Assembly: GCA_951213105.1 (NCBI GenBank)
Contig: OX578139.1
Span: 72,913,184 to 72,977,183 of the forward strand
DNA length: 64,000 nt
Reading direction: 5' to 3'
Source of the DNA: Amaurobius ferox
Lineage: Eukaryota; Arthropoda; Arachnida; Araneae; Amaurobiidae
Positions 23,330 through 35,622 of this stretch are shown piece by piece. The number at the start of each line of letters is the position of its first letter. Positions within the stretch are counted from its first letter, which is position 1. The notes beneath the pieces are model-generated. The model was given only the letters and a program-made list of their open reading frames with translations, was not told the DNA's origin and ran no database searches. The translations under genes and the position numbers were made by a program.

Positions 23330-23985
23330 GATACCATAAAATGAGTTAGTACTCCGTTGGAGAACAGTTTACGTGATATGAGCTACATTGAACTGTGATT
23401 TTTGTCAATGTTTCCCGATTGGTGTCAGTTATTTTGTGAAATTAGTGAAGCATTTGAGTGCCGTTTTACTGTATATTGTTCCTGTTTACGTTCTGCTTGT
23501 GAATAAATGTGTTGGTTATTTAGAAATTTGGACTCATTCTTATATCCTGGGCCCATCCCTCGATTCCAGAGGATATGTTCGTAACAGTAACAACTACGCA
23601 TTATTAAAAGCTCACAAATGAGGTTGCAAAATACAATATCTGAATTTTAGGTAATATCGGTCTACGAAATTTTAAATTTTTCTTTAAATCAAGAACTGCG
23701 GGCTACTCGGGCGCAGCAGGAAATCCTATAAACTAAGTTTAAGAATTTATTTTATTCAGCATGGTACTCAAGGGTATTAATTAATCCAACTTCCATAGAA
23801 AAAGAATACACAAATGAGAACTCGGAAATCATGCTTCGAGGAAACACCATCAGAATACTGAATATCATTGACTTGATTAATTTGTAGTCAGTTTTTTTTT
23901 ATAAGAATTATAGAGCTGATATTCGATGTTAGCGCAGAATTCGTTGTCTTTTAAGAAAGGCCTTTATTTACGTTTCACTGTTAAT
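23330..23985 (+). repeat. Duplicated unit D, copy 2
   Basis: Second copy of unit D, beginning around 'agataccataaaatgag' and ending around 'tttacgtttcactgtt'. The matching hydrophobic frame is at 23388-23621 (77 residues). Unlike copy 1, it is not bracketed by family C sequence. See copy 1 for interpretation. Confidence 0.6.
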
Positions 23986-24127
23986 TCATTTTTATAACTA
24001 GCGTAATTGTAAGCGTAGAAAAGAATATTGTTAAGCAAGCATATGATGTTATCGCTGAGAATGTATGTTGGTAAATTCGATTATGTCAAATCCTTATTTC
24101 GGTTTTACGAATTCTTAAATAACGAAA

Positions 24128-24185
24128 AAGGAAATATATTATTGACAACTATATGTGCATATTGTTGTCAACAATATATTTCCTT
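24128..24185. repeat. 22 bp inverted repeat (stem-loop)
   Basis: The left arm 'aaggaaatatattattgaca' plus 'ac' (24128-24149) pairs with 24164-24185 with one mismatch, leaving a 14-base loop. The stem could be the end hairpin of another short transposon or a transcribed hairpin. No matching second copy was found. Confidence 0.6.
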
Positions 24186-24649
24186 AATTTGCTCCATTGT
24201 TAGCATGTGGTTTTGTATACAGTATTATTTTTAAAAATCTAAACTATTAAAACGCGTCCGACCTTGTTAGTATGTATGTGTGTCTTAGTCTTCAAACGCA
24301 AATCACGTATAAAGTCATGTAAAAGTCGTGTTTTTTTTAAAGGAGGTCATAATCTTGGCATGTAGCCAAAATATTCAAAAGTAAAAATAGAAATCTAGAT
24401 TTTTAATTATTTTCAAAAGCCATACCAAACTACTGAAAATCAGATCTAAAAATGTATACCTGAATAATTTACAACAACGAAGAAATTTTACATTGCATTA
24501 CAACAACATGTGAGGACGGCGAGCATTCTGTCCGGAAGTAATTAAATAAAGCTGTTCATTCATGGGACATACTATAATAAAATACAACACTCGATCACTG
24601 TTTGCGTATCCACAGCACAAAAGGAGGTATAATGAGATCCATTGTTAAA

Positions 24650-25000
24650 ATTAAGTTAAAAATGAGTCCAATAACCAGCTTCGTTTTCAGTATTTGATAT
24701 CGTACGCAACCTCAAACTCCAGAATTTTTCATTGCTGTAGTTAGTTAAAATGAGTACAACATTCAACTTTGTTTCCAGTATCTGATGTCATACGTAACCA
24801 AAAGCTCCAGAATTATCCAGTGTTGAAAATAAGTTAAAAATGAGTCCGAAATCCAGCTCCGTTTTCAGTACCTGATGTTATACGTAACCTAAAGCTCCAG
24901 AATTCGCCATTATTTAAAGAATAAAAATGAGTCCAATAGCCAGCTTCGTTTTCAGTATCTGATGTCATAAACAGCATAGAACTGCAGAATACTACTCTTT
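24650..25000. repeat. ~88 bp tandem repeat, four units
   Basis: The phrase 'aaatgagtcca' recurs at about 24660, 24748, 24838 and 24925, each time followed by 'cagcttcgttttcagtat', 'tgatgtcatacgtaacc' and 'agctccagaatt'. The spacing is 87-90 bases. Units have diverged by several substitutions. Not coding. Confidence 0.75.
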
Positions 25001-25236
25001 ATATATAGATACATATTAAAACTCACTAGATGAAAATATTCCTAGGAAGTATTTTCTAGTATCGCAAATCTTAATGTTTGTGTTTGTAAGTAAGCTGCGA
25101 CAAGCACGCATAGCGGGGCACACCGGACATTTTACCGCGCAACGGGAGAATTATTATTTTATGGAGTGGTGTTATCGTTAATGCAGGTATTGCAGGCGTA
25201 TGGCATTCGCTCATTCAGCGAGTGCGTAGGGCTAGC

Positions 25237-25340
25237 CGTATGCAGCGACAGCTACTGCTTGCCGTATGCAGGGACAGCTATTGCTAATCGTATGCAACGA
25301 CAGCTATTCCTAGTCGTATGCAGCGACAGCTATTGCTAGC
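25237..25340. repeat. 26 bp tandem repeat, four exact-length units
   Basis: Four units of 'cgtatgcagcgacagctatt' plus 'gctagc' lie end to end, each exactly 26 bases with one to five substitutions. GC is clearly above the surroundings. A partial unit ('cgtagctc') follows. Confidence 0.85.
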
Positions 25341-26336
25341 CGTAGCTCTTAAAATGCGCCTGCTAAAAAAAGGGCTGCATTAAAAATGTAACAGCTACAG
25401 AAATGGTCAGTATATATTTTAATTAACAACTGTGTTATATGATTTTTAGTTGCTTCCAATTTAAAGCATTTATGAAGTCAAACATGAGAAAGCCTTAACT
25501 TGCTACAAGTCATCTTCCTACTGAATTAAACCTGAATGAACTCCACATATAATTAAGAAAATGCCTGTTTATAGAAAATATTTATTTACAAGCCTTTTCT
25601 ACAGTAAAATGATACATTTTCATATATTTTACTTTTCTTACATTATATAGTATATATATAAAGATATATTGATATGATATAGTCAAATATTCTCATGTTA
25701 AGATTTTGGAGGATTCGTACGCTTTGAACTTTACGGATTGCGAGCAAACTTTCAGTCAGCTATGCGTCTGTGACCGCAATAATTTTCAAACAAATTGAGC
25801 ATTATCACATAATGTTCAATAACCAACCGTGTAATTATTGAATTTTAATGCTACTTGTAAAACAGCCCCAAGTTTTCGAAAATTGCATTTTAGACAATGC
25901 AATACAACTTTATAACGCTGATTATGTTAATATTTTTATTTAGTCAATTTATGTGGCAAATAGTATATAAAAGTTTTTGAGTTATTGGATTAGTACATCT
26001 GCCGTCACAAAATGTTTTGCAGTTTAATCTAAACAAATAGAAGTAATAAAATATGTGATACGTACACAATTTTCAACAAAGTGAATCTTTTACAAGTACT
26101 ATTAAACAATATAAGGATTTTCAAGAGTAATTCTGTGTCTATTTCGAATTTTATTCTCTTACACGATGTGCAATTTCTTGAAATCAGTCTGTGAGACCAG
26201 GATACGTTTAGGCTGTGTAATGTGCAAACACTTATGATATCAAACAAACAAGGTAAGGGCCCAAACTAGTAGGTACTAGATTACAGCAGATTTTACGCGA
26301 GAGGTCATGAAAACCATAAATAAGGGAATACAATTA
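25341..26336. other. AT-rich DNA without recognisable features
   Basis: No gene or repeat copy is recognised up to the left end of the Tc1 element. Confidence 0.4.
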
Positions 26337-28032
26337 CAGAAGTGGGCATAATTGTGGAAACCTTTCGGAAAAAGTGTATTTTTGAGGTTTGATGGCTCAA
26401 ACACCACATTTTTATACCAATACCATAAAATCGTATATCAATGGAAAGATAATTTATTCAAGATTGTAATGCAATAACATTTGTTCAATTATATGTATTC
26501 TATCAAAAGTTATAGCCAAATAACCAGAAAAATGAAGCACAACTTGCTTAGGTTTATATGAAGTAGATTTCCTTCATTTGAATATAGCCAATGGGCATGA
26601 GTGTTTATAGAGCCAATCAGATGTCATCTTGTTTTGGCAATGAGCCAACAGGTCACAGGACATTTATCGATGTGTTATATGAATGCTATCACGTTTTTTT
26701 TTGTGTGTGTTCCTTGATTTAGTGAGCTTGTAAAACGTAATGAAATTAAAGAAATGGCGCAAGGAGTTGATTGATCATCCAGAAAGCGATATAAAATAGT
26801 ACTATTAAGCGACCGAAGTTACAGTTAAGAAGAGATTACAAAAAATATTGGGAGAACTTAACCAAAGGTGACATGTCTAAATTTTTGAAGAGGTATAAGG
26901 AGACACAGGCACTACAAAACCAGACTGGTAAAAGCAGGAAATGGTGCACAACAGCAAGTGATGATAGAAGAATTAAGAGAGTGTACGTAAGTGACAGAAA
27001 AAAATTATATCGGTGTATACAAGGTGAAATGGTGCAATGCAATGTGAAGTTGAATGCAAGGACTGTTCGGTGCAGACTGCATGAATTTCGTCTAAATACT
27101 AGAATTCCACGAAAAAGAATTTTTTGTCTCTCAAAGGTTGAAAAGTTTAAACTGGGCTGAAACGCATGTTAACTGGGCAACGGAACAATGGAACAGTGTA
27201 ATTTGGAGTGGTGAAACTAAAATCTTCCTGTTTGGTTCTGATGGTGTTAGAATACATAAGGAGAAGAATCAGAGAATAATCGGAGACAATTTGCATCCTG
27301 ATTGCATTATACCTACCGTGAAACACCCAGTTAGTGTTATGATCAAGGGTTTTATGATATCAAGAAGTGTAGGCAGAATTTGCGTGATCAATGGGAATAT
27401 AAATGCCAAAGATACATAAATGAAATACTTGATCCCAAACTGCAACCTTCTGCAAGTGCTATTTCCCAAGATAATGAAGCATTTATATTTCAACAGGATT
27501 AAGCTAAATATCATGTTTCTCGTGTGTGCAAAAAGTGGCTTCAAGTGATCATATTCAACTACTTGAATGGCCTGGGAATAGCCCAGACCTTAATCTCATC
27601 GAGAATATATAGAGTCGATTAAAGAAACTTGTTAGTCAGAAGCAATCCAGCAATAAAATCCAATTAACAGAAGCAATAATTCAATCTTGGTTTCACATTA
27701 TAACAGCTGCAGAACTGAAAACCTTGGTTCACTCCATGGGAAAGCGCTGTAAGGCAATAATTAAGACTAAAGGTTACCCAACTAAGTATTAACTGACATG
27801 GTGAGAAATTTTGTATATCTCGTTTTTTCTGTGTATATTTCACTTTTCTTTTTTATGTATACACTTCTGCTAAAAAATAATTCATACATGTTATTGCATT
27901 ACAATCTTGATTACATTATCTTTCCATTGATATATAATTTTATGGTATTGGTACAAAAATGTGGTGTTATGAGCCATCAAACATGATAAATACACTGTTT
28001 CCAAAAGGTTTCCACAATTTTGGCCACCACTG
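26337..28032 (+). mobile_element. Tc1-like DNA transposon with long terminal inverted repeats
   Basis: The left terminal inverted repeat (26337 to about 26481) begins CAGAAGTGGGCATAATTGTG. The right one (about 27887-28032) is its reverse complement with roughly 10% differences, starting from the outer end CAGTGGTGGCCAAAATTGTG. TA dinucleotides flank both ends (26335-26336 and 28033-28034), as expected for Tc1/mariner target duplications. The total of 1,696 bases is normal for the superfamily. The transposase inside is broken, so the copy is immobile unless helped in trans. Confidence 0.85.
26753..27792 (+). pseudogene. Tc1-like transposase, frameshifted
   Basis: The ATG at 26753 starts a frame that breaks almost at once. 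Clear blocks follow in shifting frames: 'SKFLKRYKETQALQNQTGK' and 'RKWCTTASDDRRIKRVYV' (HTH region, about 26875-26995), then 'LNWAETHVNWATEQWNSVI'. The catalytic block reads 'WSGETKIFLFGSDG' (about 27211-27245), where the expected Asp of SDET is Gly. The second Asp is in 'FQQD' (about 27488-27500), followed by a stop. The Glu lies in 'SPDLNLIENI' (about 27580-27610). The frame closes 'KTKGYPTKY' with TAA at 27790-27792. One triad residue is lost, and there are several stops and frameshifts. Confidence 0.85.
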
Positions 28033-28465
28033 TACAGGTGTGGTCGAGCCAGAAAAGTTACTTGAGGCCAAAGCTGAAACCATGCGGATTCATTAAAGGA
28101 TTAACCAATGAGAAAGAGTTGTCTCAACGCCCTGAGGACAACCAATGAGATACGATTGGCGTATCTGGACCTCAGGCAAAAATATGTGGCATCATGCAGA
28201 AAGTTCAAGAGATCGGAGTCCGTAATCACACAGAGAGGATGCATTCATTAGGTTACACATACATTTAATGAGAGTTGATATTAAGAACCGGTGTGAAGAG
28301 TTACATTCGGAGTCTTCTAAAAAAAGTGAGAGAGTGCGGGCCAAGAGTGTGTTTTAGCAGTCAGTATATATGGTGGTGAAACAACCAATGACCCACAAAC
28401 GTCTAAAGACAAGAAAGGGGGTATGGTCCTATCACCTGTTATAAAAGGTCATAATGATATTTGAA
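28033..28465. other. Unassigned, moderately GC-rich sequence
   Basis: No gene is supported. The composition is less AT-rich than the flanks. Two copies of 'aaccaatgag' occur within about 50 bases, at 28092-28140. It could be an old LTR or SINE but carries no diagnostic motif. Confidence 0.35.
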
Positions 28466-29237
28466 TAACAATTATGTCTGATCTCTATGTAAAATGAATG
28501 GATGTTTAGATTCATATCAGTAATACTGCAGGCTCCAGAGCTAAATAATTTTATGTTAAAAAATTCAGCAATGCTTATACAACTCATCTTACAGCTGATG
28601 TGTTTACATTCGCCATAGGTGAAAATTAGGCTTCGTTGTAGAAATAATCAAAGTTTGATAATCACTTAAACTCCAAAATATTGTAATTGCATTGGTGCAG
28701 TATATAGATGCACAGAGAAAAACAAAAATAAAGCGATTTTAGGACGGATGCAAAACTAAATATAAATTAAAAAGAACTTTAAAAATCACGATTTTGACAC
28801 AAGATCGATGCCATATTTTATTTTGAAGTGGGTCACGTGATGTTTTCATATAATATGGGTGCAATTATTACTTTAATTTTCATTTAAAAAACTACCGAAC
28901 ATATTTTGAATTTTTTTTATATATTTTACGGGATAATTTAAATATTTCCTAAAATTTTCGAAGCAGTTTGCGAATTTTAAATCCGCTTAAAAATGTTTGA
29001 AAAATTAGGACCTATAGGGTTCAATGCATTGCATTTTTTCAACCCAGGTTCAATCCAAAACTAATTGGGTAATATTCTCCATTTACATTCCTATATGTCC
29101 CACAGACCGTCTCAGTAACATACTAAAATTTCATTTAGATAAAGTCATTTTTACGGAAGTTATCGTGCGAAAGGGAAGACAGACAGTCACAATGAATAAA
29201 ATCATAAACACTTTTCAAATATATTGTAAAGAGTTAA
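28466..29237 (+). repeat. Family C repeat (copy C7), 5'-truncated
   Basis: Plus-strand copy beginning internally ('gatctctatgtaaaatgaat'). It contains TCACGTGA at 28833-28840 and ends with a decayed terminal hairpin, 'aacacttttcaaat...gtaaagagtta'. The next C copy starts about 27 bases further on in the same orientation. Confidence 0.65.
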
Positions 29238-29264
29238 AAATGGAAATAAATAAAATAAGAAAGT

Positions 29265-30196
29265 TCAATCATGCATAAAGCATTGATTATGTAACACTTT
29301 AAAACCGAAATGCAATTTAATTGAAACATTTCTAAAATGCGATATATTCGGCGCTGACAGATTTAAATTACCACAGTATTACAATAATTTATTATGCTTG
29401 AATACTAATCTTGAAACTTCATTGATAAGAATGAACTTTATTCAAGTGACGTCATCGATATATAAATCGTCTGACTCTCTATAAGGCCAAAGCTAAATAA
29501 TTTTGCATAAAAAAATTCAGCAATTCTTATACAAACCATTTTACAATCGCTTCTTTACATTCTGCATTCATTAAAATTAGGCTTTGTTGTAGAAATAATC
29601 AAAGTGTGATGGCGATTTAAACTAAAAAATATTGTAATTTCGTTGGCACAGATTATAGATGCACAGAAAATACGCAAAAATAAAGAGGTTTTAGGACAGA
29701 TGCAGCACTAAATATGAATTTAAAAGAACTTTAAAAGTCACGATTTTGACACTGGGGAAAAAGATGAATGTCATATTCTATTTTGAAGTGGGTCACGTGA
29801 TCTCTTCATATAATATGGGTGAAATTACTATTTTAATTTTTATTTTAAAATATACCGAACATATTTGGCTGAATTTTTTTTTATTTTATCGAATAATTTG
29901 AATTTTTGCTAAAGTTTTTGAAGCAATTTTTGAATTTTAACTTCGCTTAAAAAATGTTTGAAAAATTAAGTCCCATAGGGTTCAATGTATGTCACTTTTT
30001 CAACTTGGGTGTAATCCAAAACTAATTAGGTGATATTATTCCTTTACATTCCCATATGTCCCACAGACTGTATCTACAACATACTAAACTTTCATTTTAA
30101 TAAGGACATTTGTACGGTAGTTTTCGTGCGAACTGACAGACAGACAGATAGAATGAACAAAGTCATAAACACCTACCAATTATGATGGAAAGTGTT
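29265..30196 (+). repeat. Family C repeat (copy C8), full length
   Basis: About 930 bases. The 5' end is TCAATCATGCATAAAGCATT, followed by 'gtaacacttta' (subterminal motif). TGACGTCA is at 29447-29454 and TCACGTGA at 29793-29800. The GACA repeat is at about 30136-30150 and the terminal hairpin ends in 'ggaaagtgtta'. This is one of the simplest complete copies and a good family reference. Confidence 0.75.
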
Positions 30197-33100
30197 AATA
30201 AACTGTAGCAACCCTGTCAAAAATTATAAACATTTGGATTTGAAGATAAAACGTGACTAAATTAAGAAGTATAACATTAAAGTAAAAGCATATGAAAATG
30301 AAAATTGTAAAAAGAAGAAAATTGCTGCGAATCTTAAGTACCTATGAATGAAGAAAATGATGAAAAACATGAAGTAAAATGATGAACTTACACACCTAAT
30401 TAGATTTATGGATGCAGTGGGTAACTTGTGTATAAAATCGAAGTATGAAATGAATTTTAATCGCTGAAAAAGACTGTCACTTAATCAGTGATTGCAGATG
30501 CGTTTCGATAGGTTATACACTATCACATATAAAGGTGTTTTAACTTAATACCAAACACCGCACAATAACACAAAAATGAAACCCTACTAAACATCGCCAT
30601 TACAAATCAGAGAAGCTAAGAGAGGGTGACGAGACAGCACCGGAATGATTTTTACAGAAAATCGCAAGCTGGAAAGTAAATGGAAAACAACTGGAAATCA
30701 TCGAACAGAAATAAGTTTAATTAATGATTTAAAGATAAGTGAACTGAAATACGGAGAAAAAAAGTTGGAATAGATAACAAGAGAAATTAACAAAAAAAAA
30801 ATATTATAATTTATTATAGATAGATAATTTAGGAAATTAGATTTCGTTATATTATTCGAATTGATTTAATTTCTGTTTTGTGCAAAGAATCATCAAAATA
30901 AGTTTACACGATTTCTTACCCAATAAAAATGTTTTAAGCTCCATACTTCTGAAAAATGCATACAGACAGTAAATATAAAACTATTTATTTTTGAAATGCG
31001 TGCGTCTAAAATAGCACGCAATACTTTGAATTTTCTCTGACGTTCAGATATATTTTTGTGAAAAAATGAAGTGTATTTCACGTATTTAACATTTTTAACG
31101 TTTTGTTAAAGGAATCCAAAAAAAAAAAAAAAACTTCACTCAAGTCTCAACTCACAAATTTTTTGTTCTTTACAAATATATGAAAAATATTTCATTTACC
31201 GCTTTCTTGAATAACATATATAATCTTTCATTTACTTGTCAAGAAATAACATGAGCGAAATGAGTGCTTTTTTTCCCCCAACATAAGTTTCGATCTCATA
31301 ATGTAATTTGTCTCAATGCATTTTCATCCGTACTTTTTTCAAAACATCGCTTTATGAAAGTAAAAACTTTAAAATGTATAATGTGATGGCCCCTAAAATA
31401 CTGCATTGAAAGTATTTCTGATTTAATTTTGGATCTGAAAGCAATCATGAGGTAGTTGAGACCAAAAGTAAATGAAAAATTTTCAGTTTTGAAAAAAAAA
31501 TAATTTTAACATACTTGAATATTTTCCGGGTCTTTATCGCTGTATTTTGAAACCTGGAAATTTTTAATTTCGACAAGTTTAGTAAATTAGATTTTTTAAA
31601 GTTTTATATATATTTTTTAAAATGTCATTCTCTAATAATTCGTAGTGAGATGAATGTAATTTAATATTGTTACGAAGGAATCATGAATCTGGAATCGTAA
31701 GTGTATTCACAGGTTACAAACCTGAGTCTGAATTTCTGGATCATTAACGCTTTATTAAAAACACAAATAAGTGCACACTGGAACAATACATAGCTATCCT
31801 CTAAATATTCCAAAACAACTTCCCAAGCACAATAAAACAGCAATTTAATGCTCAATTCACAAAACAGACCATTATCTTCCTAAAACATGCCGTATTCACA
31901 ATTCATTGTTATTCCTATCACACCAACTCTTTCAATCTGGACGATGACCTACCTGTATGTGGATACTGCATATGGATATTTGTAGAAAAATCGACGTAAC
32001 TTGAGAAATTTTTAACCAATCTACAAAATTCGAGTAGTTTCCAAACTCGTCAAAAAAAATTTCAAGGTCATATATTCCGGATATTCTAATAATGCATTGA
32101 TTGTCGGTAAATATCATTTTCCCTCGAAGCTAGTTAATATGCCATGAAGACAATTTAGGTATTGGTAGCAATATCTTCTTGAGATATATAGACATTAATC
32201 TATGTTTTGGTACAACATGTTGCACATTCAATCGCATAAAGTGTTAAATCTATAGTATAAATATGCAAAAATATTTTAACAATAAAAAACATTAAATGGG
32301 ACTTAAATATATCATAATGACAATCATTAAATATTTCAATTATTTAGAAAATGCAAATATTATTTATATTCTTTACATTTACATTTAAACCACTTCTCCA
32401 TAATCATGAGATATTCCATCACATACTTCTGAATTTCCATTAATATTTTACCACCCTCGGAGAGCATCAATCAAGTTTAGAATGTTCTTTTTCAATCCAA
32501 TATCTTTCTTCTGATCAACATGAATTTTTATTGTGGTTCTTATGAAGTTATTACAAGATATTTCACATGATTAAAACTCTTTGCTGCCCCATGTCTTCGG
32601 ACGAGTCAGTCGGCCTGGACTTTTGACATGATTAAAACAGCCAAGAGTATTTTACGCAAAAATTTAATTTTGCTACTGAATTCATTTTAAAAAGCTTAGG
32701 AAGGTTTAGCGTTATTTGACGTGCAAGTTAGAAACCAGCATATGAGAAATACGTAAAATATATCATACGAGAATTTATTTTTTAACAGTTCTCCTAAAGA
32801 AATCAACTCAAAAAACATTATATAAAAGATAACATCGGACAGGCTTAGTACACTTTTGGTACGTCTTGCAATAATAATTATTAATGATTATCTTAATTTT
32901 ATATTTTTAGATACTTAAGGTTAAATATTATCTATTTTTATACAAATGCGTATGCAATGCATAACACAAGATAATATTTGAAATGTTAAAAAAATCGTTA
33001 AAAGGGAGATATCGTCTGTACACCACAAAGCAAAAAGTAGTGGAAAGTTTTGTTGTCATAGATTTGTGAAGGTCGTACCCAGAAACACCCACTTAAGCAG

Positions 33101-33238
33101 TAGAACAGAGTCATGCTTCAAATCATTCACCCTGCAAGCATTGATGTACGAGTAGTATTCAACGATAGCAAGATTAATTCAACGAATCATCTTCTACTGA
33201 TTAAAAGAATCCCAAATCTGCACGTCTGACAATTTTTG
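30197..33238. other. 3 kb of AT-rich DNA without recognisable features
   Basis: There is a poly(A) run at about 31119-31134. Short open frames (for example 30893-31081, 31670-31855 and 31932-32117) are isolated and show no family similarity. 'cttcggacgagtcagtcggc' at about 32597 resembles the SINE tail found near 37880. No gene is supported. Confidence 0.4.
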
Positions 33239-34174
33239 CTTTCCCTATATACATAATGTATAAGGAAAGTATTGTGACGGCGTCAAAAATTCGAATTCAA
33301 GTTTTCGACGGCAGAGCACGTTTCAAGCATCCCTGATCACGAAACAAACATTTTTAAAGTGATGTCTGTGTGTGTGTGTGTGTATGTGTGAAAGTATGTG
33401 TGTGTGTGTCAGTGAGTCTGTGGAGACGATAATTGACGAACGAATGGATCGAATCGAACGAAATTTGGTATAAAAATAGCAATCCGTAAACACTGGAAGC
33501 CTATTGCTTTTATACGCAATCGAATGTTCAGAACCCCCTAAATTTTCGAGTGAAATTTTGAAAAAATCGTCAAATAATCAAAACCGCTAATAAAGTTACG
33601 CAAATAGACATTTCCCATGTAATGTTTCATTAGAAAACGATTGACATGAATTTTAGAACACTAACATGAACCATTCTCGAGATATTGCACATTTTTCAAA
33701 AAAATTATCAAAAAGTTATATAAAATAAAAAAAATATATTTCCTATTGATAAATATGTTCACTTTTCATATGTAATACCAAGCGATAAATTTGATGACAT
33801 TATTCTCGTGGATCTAGCTCGTTCCATTCATGAAAAAAGATACTTTGAGTAATATTTTTGTATTTGAACGCCAATAGTCATTTATCAGTTATAAGAATAA
33901 TTTATTTCTCCGTCCATAACACTTGGCGAAATTTTGGCGGCGAATTTGGCGGAATGTCACCAACTTGGCGACATATTTAATTGTTGCCAAATTAACAAAA
34001 ATCTCGCCAAATTGATAAAAATGGCACTAAATCATTGAAAATGACGACTCATTGACGAAAATTCAATATCTTGGAAAGAATATAAGTATCTACTATAATA
34101 ATAACAATTTTTAACTGTAAAAGTAGTAAATTCATTGCATTATATAAGGAAAGTCATGTGTTGCCCACATCAGA
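33239..34174 (-). repeat. Family A repeat (copy A3), full length
   Basis: Minus-strand copy. The terminal hairpin 'tataaggaaagtattgtgac' region lies at about 33245-33280, the TG/CA microsatellite at about 33366-33410 and the TTGGCGA heptamers at about 33920-33985. The 5' end (rc TCTGATGTGGGCAACACATG) is at 34174. Confidence 0.75.
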
Positions 34175-34274
34175 TTTCCTAGAAATATTTTCATATTTAT
34201 TAATTTGCTAATAATCATGCATTTTATGCATTCAAGCATTCACCTATAGATCCATCACAATCGTGAACTATTTA

Positions 34275-34411
34275 GCCGTCACAAGACGTTGCTCTCGCCC
34301 ATCAGTGGGACCCACACACACAATACGTCCAACAGCACAACATCCTTGCCCGTAGGTGGGACTCCAACCCACAACCGCCCAGCATTTGACCGCTTAGCCA
34401 CCGCGTCGGCG
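34275..34411 (-). repeat. tRNA-derived SINE fragment
   Basis: On the minus strand the sequence starts 'gccgacgcggtggctaagcg'. It contains an A-box-like TGGCTAAGCGG and a B-box-like GGGTTGGAGTCCC at tRNA-like spacing, as in tRNA Ser/Leu-type heads. Further down a second 'gggtcccactgatgggcgag' echoes the B-box region. It does not fold into an intact tRNA by eye and is better read as a SINE head than a functional tRNA gene. Confidence 0.5.
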
Positions 34412-34849
34412 TTTCTAAAAGAAGAAGATCTTAAAACTATAGAAAATACATAATTTTTACCCATAACGAAAATAACATATAACTTGCAGTTCCTGAACGG
34501 ATATGAAATGTTGACTCTGAGTTTAACATGAAGATATTACCTTCTGCATGTATGTAAAGTACCTTTGCGTACAATGGGTAAATAAATTAGATCACAATGC
34601 AAAATTCTCATCTTTTAGTATCTACATCATATGGTAATGGTTTGCGGTAAGACAGTTTTGAGGCATTTAATAAACGATTTTAAGAATAATCTTATTAACC
34701 AGTGACAGGTGCCTACCAATGGCTTGAGGAGTACAGTGGCTAAAAATGGGTTAATAAGTTACCAGCATAACTTCATTCGAAAAATAGAGGCTCTGAATTA
34801 TACACATTTTTTGGCGGTTTCTGAAGTGCCCGTATTCTCATTTATATCT

Positions 34850-35395
34850 AGATAACATTAGTTATAGGATTTCCGATTATCATCCATATGATATGCATAC
34901 TAGTCAACTTATGCAAGAATTTAATTTAATGTCTTTTAAGAAAAGAAGAAATTTATCTTGCTTTTTGTTTTACTATAAAGTTTTAAATAATACTGTGGAT
35001 TGTCCTAATTGTCCTAATTTATTTTCTTGCTTAGAGTTTCTTATACCTGTTACCAAAGTTAGGTAAAGAAAGATATTTTACAATACTACAATTAAACACA
35101 ATTACATTACGAGCTTAATTCGTCTATAAATTTTTCGATATCTTTAATACGTATTGTCTTGATATTGATATTTTTATTTTGATACTTAACAATTTAAATA
35201 AAGCCTGATTTAATGTACTTGACATGTTTACTGTTTAAGTACTTACTCTTTACTTTGGCATTTCTACTGTTTACATGCTTACTGTTTACGCTGGTATTTT
35301 ATGTACCACATCTTTTTTGTGTTTTGTGGTTATTATAATTGGACATTTATCTGTAGTCTACACTTAAATTGAATTGAATTAAATTGAATAAACGT
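34850..35395 (+). pseudogene. LINE 3'-terminal remnant with 3' UTR
   Basis: One frame gives 'SQLMQEFNLMSFKKRRNL' and 'FYYKVLNNTVDCPN' (about 34905-35015), then 'SCLEFLIPVTKVR' and 'IKHNYITSLIRL'. This is the conserved C-terminal segment of CR1/Jockey-type LINE reverse transcriptases. The following AT-rich part, through 'aaattgaataaacg', is its 3' UTR. A related copy is at 61640-62045. 5'-truncated and dead, as usual for LINE insertions. Confidence 0.65.
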
Positions 35396-35622
35396 ATTTT
35401 GGTGATTTGAAAGATTATTAATAGGATTTTGGAAATTTAGCAACTGGCGAAGGGAAGTGGCTAGTGTAAATGAAATTTAATGCTTATGCATAAAAGGTAT
35501 GAAAAGTAAAATATTCAATATGCAGTATAAATATGTAAAAAATGTGATTTCATAATCATAAATATTGAATTTCCTTCATATATTGTTAGGCAACGCCATC
35601 ACTAATCCTTATGTAAAAAAAA

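Noticed and set aside
26753..27792. Intact Tc1 transposase gene
   Set aside because: Stops, frameshifts and loss of a catalytic Asp make it a pseudogene.
34340..34411. Functional tRNA gene on the minus strand
   Set aside because: Promoter boxes are present, but the acceptor and anticodon stems do not pair well by eye; a SINE head is more likely.
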